Below are positions 59,675-64,000 of a DNA stretch of 64,000 bases, piece after piece. Positions within the stretch are counted from its first letter, which is position 1, and every line of letters begins with the position of its first letter. The notes below the pieces were generated by a model, which worked only from the letters and a program-made list of their open reading frames with translations, made no database searches and was not told where the DNA came from. The DNA comes from Micromonospora pisi (GTDB lineage Bacteria; Actinomycetota; Actinomycetes; Mycobacteriales; Micromonosporaceae): contig NZ_RBKT01000001.1 of the NCBI RefSeq assembly GCF_003633685.1, forward strand, positions 3,658,001-3,722,000, read 5' to 3'. The position numbers and the translations under genes are program-made.

Positions 59675-60504
59675 TATGCCCCCGTGCCGGGGGCCGGCTG
59701 CTCGATCCAGCGGCCGGGTTCGTCGATCGGCTGGCCGAGCGACCGCCGGGCGAGCAGGGCGGCGCCGGCCACCGCCGCCGGCATGACCAGGATCGCGCCA
59801 AGCGGGATCAGAAAACAGCAGAAGACGGCGACGCCGAAGCCGAGCGCGACCGGCCGGTGCTCGCGCAACACCCGACGCCGGTCCGCCAGGCGCAGCCCGC
59901 GCCGGTAGAAGGGGGCGCCCACCAGCTCCAGGGCGAGGAACCAGCCGCCGACCGCGGCGGCGATCACGGGTACGACGAACTGCCCGACCACCGGAATGAA
60001 ACCGGCGAAGAAGAGCGGTACGCCGAGCAGCACGGAGCGGGTGACCAGCCGGAGCGAGTCGACCATGCTCCGCCGCAGGGACCGCAGCCAGTGCACCTCG
60101 ATCTCGTTGGGCACCCCGCCGTACCGGGCCTCGACCCGGCCGGAGATCTCCTCGTAGAACGGGTCGCCGACGACCAGGGTCACCGCCGTGAAGGTGAGTA
60201 CGCCGAGCACCGCGCCGAGGGCGAGGAACGCGAACGCGGCGAGCACCCGGATCAGGTCCCGACCCCATTGCACCCAGCCGTCGGCGAACGGGGTGACCAG
60301 GTCGGCGAGGTCGGTGACGAAGTAGATCAGCGTGGCGTAGCCGGCGAGGAAGAGGGCACCGGTGATCAGCGCCGGCAGGATGCCGAGCAACACCAGACGG
60401 GGATTCCGGGCGTACGTGCCGAGGCCGCGCAGGAGCAGCCCGACACCGGTGAAGAACTGCCCGGCCGCGCTGACAGCCGGGGCCGCGACCTTGGCTGCGC
60501 CCAC
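59674..60504 (-). CDS. EI24/CysZ-family membrane protein
   Basis: 276 residues with about four to six hydrophobic segments and the family block DPFYEEISGRVEARYGG. In E. coli the relative CysZ moves sulfate; function here is unproven. GTG 60504 lies 8 nt after TAGGCT on the minus strand and lacks a Shine-Dalgarno, so leaderless initiation is likely; the open frame upstream is Arg/Pro-rich and non-coding. It is the first gene of a two-gene unit with the macro-domain gene. Confidence 0.85.
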   Translation of the reverse strand: MGAAKVAAPAVSAAGQFFTGVGLLLRGLGTYARNPRLVLLGILPALITGALFLAGYATLIYFVTDLADLVTPFADGWVQWGRDLIRVLAAFAFLALGAVLGVLTFTAVTLVVGDPFYEEISGRVEARYGGVPNEIEVHWLRSLRRSMVDSLRLVTRSVLLGVPLFFAGFIPVVGQFVVPVIAAAVGGWFLALELVGAPFYRRGLRLADRRRVLREHRPVALGFGVAVFCCFLIPLGAILVMPAAVAGAALLARRSLGQPIDEPGRWIEQPAPGTGA

Positions 60505-60599
60505 GAGCCGGAAGCCTACTGGGTGACCCTGACGGCCGGCTCTGTTCCACCACCGCCCGTCGGCGGCCGGAGGCCGGCGGTGGACGGCAGTATGGACGG

Positions 60600-61568
60600 A
60601 TGCGCGCTGCTCGGCTGATCTCACTGGTGCTGCTGTTGCAGAACCGGGAGACGATGACCGCCGCCGAACTCGCCCAGGAACTGGAGGTTTCCGAGCGGAC
60701 GGTGTACCGGGACGTGGTGGCGCTCGGCGCGGCCGGGGTGCCGGTCTACGCCGACCGTGGACGGGCCGGTGGTTATCGGCTGCTCGGTGGTTACCGGACC
60801 AGGCTGACCGGGTTGAGTCGCGCCGAGGCCGACGCGCTCTTCCTCTCCGGCCTGCCCGGACCGGTCGACGAGATGGGGCTCGCCGAACCGGTCGCCGCCG
60901 CCCGGTTGAAGGTGCTGGCCGCGTTGCCTGCACCGCTGCGGGACGCGGCTCGACGCTCCGGGCAGCGGTTCCACCTGGACGTACCCGGCTGGTTCGGGGC
61001 CGCCGATCCGCCGCCGTTGCTCAGCGACCTGGCCACGGCGGTGTGGCGCGACCGGGTGGTGGAGCTGCGCTACCACCGGCGCGACCGGGAGGTGACCCGG
61101 ATCGTGCAGCCGTACGGGCTGGTCCTCAAGGGCGGGGTCTGGTACCTCGTCGCACGGGTCGACGACGACCACCGCACCTACCGGGTGGACCGGGTGGTCG
61201 GGGTCGAGGTCACCACGACCGGCTTCGACCGGGACGGGGACTTCGACCTGGCCGGCTTCTGGTCGGCCCAGGTGACCGGGTTCATCGAGGCCATGCTTCC
61301 CGAGCGGATCACGGTACGGCTGAGCCCGGCCGGCCTCCGCGCGCTGCGGTACCTGACGGAACCACCGGCTGCGCGGGAGGCGCTCGCGGCGGCGGGCGAA
61401 CCCGACGGGCAGGGCTGGGTGGTGACCCGGCTGCCCGTCGAGTCACTCGACGTCGGCTACAGCATGCTGCTCCGCTTCGGCCCGGAGATCGAGGTGCTCG
61501 ACCCGCCGCCGCTGCGGGCCCGGCTCGCCGAGGCGGCGGCCCGGTCGGACGCGCTCTACCGGCCGTGA
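60600..61568 (+). CDS. WYL-domain HTH transcriptional regulator
   Basis: 322 residues. The N-terminal winged HTH (HTH_11; TAAELAQELEVSERTVYRDV) is followed by a linker, the WYL domain (VVELRYHRRDREVTRIVQPY, GLVLKGGVWYLVARVDDDHR, TYRVDRVVGVEV) and a WYL C-terminal extension. Such proteins sense ligands or nucleic acids and control diverse local genes. It is divergent from the EI24 gene (95 nt apart), a possible target. ATG 60600 lacks a clear RBS. Confidence 0.87.
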   Translation: MRAARLISLVLLLQNRETMTAAELAQELEVSERTVYRDVVALGAAGVPVYADRGRAGGYRLLGGYRTRLTGLSRAEADALFLSGLPGPVDEMGLAEPVAAARLKVLAALPAPLRDAARRSGQRFHLDVPGWFGAADPPPLLSDLATAVWRDRVVELRYHRRDREVTRIVQPYGLVLKGGVWYLVARVDDDHRTYRVDRVVGVEVTTTGFDRDGDFDLAGFWSAQVTGFIEAMLPERITVRLSPAGLRALRYLTEPPAAREALAAAGEPDGQGWVVTRLPVESLDVGYSMLLRFGPEIEVLDPPPLRARLAEAAARSDALYRP

Positions 61569-61575
61569 CCCCTGT

Positions 61576-61610
61576 CGGCGCCTAGGCGCCGTGGCCCCCC
61601 GTCCACGGGG
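61576..61610. terminator. Paired hairpins between WYL regulator and SDR
   Basis: CGGCGCCTAGGCGCCG (61576-61591) is a perfect 16-bp palindrome, followed by CCCCGT-CC-ACGGGG (61597-61610). They fill the 48-nt gap between convergent genes. Confidence 0.65.
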
Positions 61611-61616
61611 TACCGA

Positions 61617-62570
61617 TCAGCGGTAGCCGGTGGCGTCGGCGGGCTTGCCCGGGTCCTGTACCTCGACGATGTAGCGCCAGGCGTCGGGCTGGCTGCCGTC
61701 GAGGTCGGTGAAGCCGTAGACCCGGGCGAGTTGGCCGCTGGAGAGCGACTGACCGGACCAGCGGGCCCGGTCCGGGTCGGCGGCGAGGGCGGCGACCGCA
61801 CGGCCGACGTACGCGGGCGACTCCGAGACGACAAAGTGCGGTTCCCGCGCGGTCGCGTCCCGCCAGTTCTCCTCGGTGACGCCGTAGAAGTCGAGCATCA
61901 TCTCCGAGCGTAGCCAGCCCGGCGTCAGCGCGACCGCGGTCGCGCCGTACGGGCGCAGTTCGTGGGCCTGGCTGAAGGCGAGTCGGTTGACCGCCGTCTT
62001 CGCCAGGTCGTAGAAGACCGTGGCGCGGTAGTTGTTCCCGTTGTACTCCGTGGTGCCGTCGCCGACCTCGACCACCAGGCCACCGGGCGAGCGGATCAGC
62101 AGCGGCAACGCGTAGTGGCTGGTGATCAGGTGGGTGTCGATCGCCAGGCGGAGCGTACGCAGCCCGTCGGCGAGTGAGTGCTGCCAGAGCGACTGGTCCC
62201 AACCGATCATCGGATCGGCGCCCCACACGTCGTTGACCAGTACGTCCAGCTTTCCCTGCTCCCGGTCGATCCGTTGGACCAGCGCCTCGACCCGCTCCGG
62301 CACCAGATGGTCGACCGGCACCGCGATGCCGACGCCGCCGGCCTCGTTGACGAGTTCCGCGGTCTCCTCGATGGTCTCGGGTCGGTCCAGTTCCGAGCGT
62401 TGCTCACGGGTGCTGCGACCGGTGGCGTAGACGGTGGCGCCGGCAGCGCCGAGCTGCACCGCGATCTGCCGGCCGGCTCCTCGGGTCGCCCCGGCGACCA
62501 GCGCGATCCTGCCGGTCAGTGGGCGTTCCGTTCGGTTCCTGTCGGGACTCATGTCGACGAGTTGGCTCAT
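61617..62570 (-). CDS. Short-chain dehydrogenase/reductase, atypical
   Basis: 317 residues, longer than classical SDRs. The cofactor motif is ALVAGATRGAGRQIAVQLG, followed by LDVLVNDVWGADP. Here NNAG is replaced by NDVWG. The catalytic Tyr-Lys is in TVFYDLAKTAVNRLA. The C-terminal extension includes YVGRAVAALAADPDRARWSG. The substrate is unknown. The start is set at ATG 62570 (ATG 62552 possible). The inverted repeat just upstream probably controls it. Confidence 0.83.
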   Translation of the reverse strand: MSQLVDMSPDRNRTERPLTGRIALVAGATRGAGRQIAVQLGAAGATVYATGRSTREQRSELDRPETIEETAELVNEAGGVGIAVPVDHLVPERVEALVQRIDREQGKLDVLVNDVWGADPMIGWDQSLWQHSLADGLRTLRLAIDTHLITSHYALPLLIRSPGGLVVEVGDGTTEYNGNNYRATVFYDLAKTAVNRLAFSQAHELRPYGATAVALTPGWLRSEMMLDFYGVTEENWRDATAREPHFVVSESPAYVGRAVAALAADPDRARWSGQSLSSGQLARVYGFTDLDGSQPDAWRYIVEVQDPGKPADATGYR

Positions 62571-62580
62571 GTCGACGACG

Positions 62581-62600
62581 TTGTCAGCAAAACCTGACAA
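62581..62600. promoter_or_regulatory. Operator-like inverted repeat upstream of the SDR gene
   Basis: TTGTCAGCAAAACCTGACAA: perfect 7-bp arms (TTGTCAG/CTGACAA) with a 6-nt centre, 11 nt before the SDR start and 75 nt before the divergent nucleotidyltransferase. It looks like a TetR- or MarR-type operator; no such regulator is adjacent. Confidence 0.65.
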
Positions 62601-62674
62601 CCGATGGCAACTTTTCCGGCCTCCCGAACAAAAACCCGTTCGGCCGAAGCAGCCGGTACGCGATCATCTCCGGT

Positions 62675-63358
62675 ATGCGCCTGCTCCTCGCCGGGATCGT
62701 CGGCTCGACCGCGTACGGCCTGGCCCGCCCGGGGTCCGACGTGGACCGGCTCGGTCTATTCGCCGCGCCCACGGTCGCCTTCCACGGGCTGCACCCGCCG
62801 CAGGCGTCGATCGTGACCACGTCACCGGACCGGACCCTGCACGAGGCGGGCAAGTGGTGCCGGCTGGCACTGAGCGGCAACCCGACCGCGACCGAGTTGG
62901 TCTGGCTGCCCGACGAGTTGTACGAGACCCGGACCGACCTGGGCGACCGGCTGGTCGGCCTCCGTACGGCATTCCTGGCCGCTCCCCGGGTCCGGGCCGC
63001 CTACCTCGGTTACGCCGGCCAGCAGTTCCGCAAGCTCGAGTCGCGCGGCGACGGTACGTTCTCGGCCGACACCCGGCGACGGACCGCCAAACACGCCCGC
63101 CACCTGGCCCGCCTCGTCCACCAGGGCCGCGTGCTGTACGCGACCGGCCGGCTGCCGATCCGGCTCGACGACCCCCGGTCCTTCGTGGACTTCGGCGATC
63201 GGGTCGCCGCCGGGGAGGTGGACGAGGCACGTGCGCTGCTGGCCGAGGCCGAACGGGACTTCGACACCATCCGCAGCCCGTTGCCGGAACAGCCGGACGA
63301 GCCGGCCGTCGAGAGCTGGCTGCTCGACGTACGCGCGGCGAACCTGCCGCAGGACTAG
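62675..63358 (+). CDS. Predicted nucleotidyltransferase (Pol beta superfamily, RlaP-like)
   Basis: 227 residues. The minimal nucleotidyltransferase signature is GIVGSTAYGLARPGSDVDRLGLFAAP, with the GS motif and the two metal Asp residues of SDVD. ATELVWLPDELYE and the helical RRTAKHARHLARLVHQGRVL follow, as in RlaP-type enzymes. The target is unknown (RNA, protein or small molecule). ATG 62675 is the only sensible start; no RBS is evident. Its stop lies 4 nt from the convergent AlaX gene. Confidence 0.8.
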   Translation: MRLLLAGIVGSTAYGLARPGSDVDRLGLFAAPTVAFHGLHPPQASIVTTSPDRTLHEAGKWCRLALSGNPTATELVWLPDELYETRTDLGDRLVGLRTAFLAAPRVRAAYLGYAGQQFRKLESRGDGTFSADTRRRTAKHARHLARLVHQGRVLYATGRLPIRLDDPRSFVDFGDRVAAGEVDEARALLAEAERDFDTIRSPLPEQPDEPAVESWLLDVRAANLPQD

Positions 63359-63362
63359 CCGG

Positions 63363-64000
63363 TCACTCGACCAGGCGGACCCGTACCCGGCGGTTGGCCT
63401 TGCCCTTGCTCTCCACCTTGACCACCTGGACCTTGCCGATCTGGGCGGTCGAGGCGACGTGCGTGCCCCCGTCGGCCTGTACGTCCAGCCCGACGATGTC
63501 GACGATCCGGATCTCCTGCTCGTCGGCGGGGATCAGGTTGCTCTGGGTCCGGATGATGTCCGGCAGCGCCAGCGCCTGGTCGCGCGGCAGCACCTTCACC
63601 GCCACCGAGCGGTCGGCCGCCACCTCGACGTTGACCAGTTCCTCCAGCCGGGTCTTGAAGTCGGCCGGCACCTCGGGCAGGTTGAAATCCATCCGGGCCT
63701 CGCCCGGTTCCATGCTGTTGCCGGTGACGAGGGCACCGAAGTCCCGGAACACCACCCCGCAGAGCACGTGCAGCCCGGAGTGGGTGCGCATCAGCATGGT
63801 GCGCCGGGTCTCCTCAAGCGCGCCGGTGACGGCGGTGCCGACCGGTGGGACCGGATCGCCCTCGGCCGGGATCAGGTAGAGGTCGTCGCCCTTGTGGGTG
63901 CCGACGATACGGGTCTGCGTGCCCTGCCAGAGCAGCACACCGTGGTCCGGCGGCTGGCCGCCGCCACCCGGGTAGAACGCCGAACGGTCCAGCACGATCC
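63363..64000 (-). CDS. AlaX-type alanyl-tRNA editing protein (5' end outside window)
   Basis: A free-standing homologue of the AlaRS editing domain, which removes Ser or Gly from mischarged tRNA-Ala. The visible 212 residues begin inside the glycine-rich SAFYPGGGGQPPD motif. The zinc site HxxxH is seen as THSGLHVL. In the second motif, QADGGTHVASTAQIG, the usual Cys of CGGTH is Asp. The frame is open to the window edge, so the N-terminus (about 25-35 residues) is missing; a GTG at 63995 is in frame but too far into the fold to be the start. Confidence 0.88.
   Translation of the reverse strand, partial: IVLDRSAFYPGGGGQPPDHGVLLWQGTQTRIVGTHKGDDLYLIPAEGDPVPPVGTAVTGALEETRRTMLMRTHSGLHVLCGVVFRDFGALVTGNSMEPGEARMDFNLPEVPADFKTRLEELVNVEVAADRSVAVKVLPRDQALALPDIIRTQSNLIPADEQEIRIVDIVGLDVQADGGTHVASTAQIGKVQVVKVESKGKANRRVRVRLVE

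Noticed and set aside
1-64000. tRNA, rRNA, CRISPR or IS elements
   Set aside because: I looked by eye for T-loop GGTTCGA signatures, regularly spaced repeats and transposase motifs in the intergenic regions and found none; a tRNAscan-SE or ISfinder run would settle it.

Overview
The window is about 72% G+C with strongly GC-biased third codon positions, GTG/TTG starts, mycothiol biosynthesis (mshA), a BldN-type developmental sigma factor and a Rex-controlled heme operon. This is an actinobacterial chromosome. The repeated element built on AAGGGGCCCTTCC (three copies) and the ATCATGAAGTTGG palindrome suggest Micromonosporaceae (Micromonospora or a close relative). This placement rests on recognition, not on a search. 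No tRNA, rRNA, CRISPR array, IS element or prophage was seen; it reads as core chromosome with small insertions.

Layout. 1-13 kb: end of folP, a stand-alone nuoA-like gene, a small HTH gene with tandem operators, a Pro-rich membrane-anchored surface protein, korAB, a K+ channel, a secreted phospholipase A2, a cyclase/STAND-ATPase/TPR regulator, an FmdB protein and a membrane-anchored lytic transglycosylase. 13-20 kb: a GNAT gene, then the leftward operon rex-hemA-hemC-hemD-hemB with a Rex box over its promoter. 20-31 kb: a histidine kinase/response regulator pair, HAD hydrolase, glutaredoxin, a small leader ORF coupled to bldN, rsbN behind a BldN-type promoter, a SerB-like HAD, a propeller protein, PlsC-like acyltransferase, a GalE2-like SDR, ribosomal protein bS22 and a BldC-like HTH. 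31-42 kb: a MacB-like export operon, a membrane gluzincin, proline dehydrogenase, a zinc-finger regulator, sugar isomerase, Ppx/GppA, an Rv0495c-like Cys-rich protein and an MFS exporter. 42-55.5 kb: senX3-regX3 divergent from phoU across PHO boxes, gpmA, two tandem MFS genes, a Rho-N/basic-repeat protein, a YbjN-like gene, mshA, an SDR, a methyltransferase-like gene and murB. 55.5-64 kb: an MDMPI-like protein, a GH1 beta-glucosidase with its LacI regulator, an EI24-macro-domain pair, a WYL regulator, an SDR, a nucleotidyltransferase and an AlaX editing protein cut by the window edge.

From hemB to murB the order follows, as I recall it, the Mycobacterium tuberculosis Rv0482-Rv0512 backbone, with developmental and export genes inserted. 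The main regulatory themes are redox (Rex on heme synthesis), phosphate (SenX3/RegX3-PhoU), development (BldN/RsbN, BldC-like) and glucoside use (LacI/GH1). About a dozen genes start 6-8 nt after a TANNNT -10 element with no Shine-Dalgarno, so they are predicted to be leaderless.
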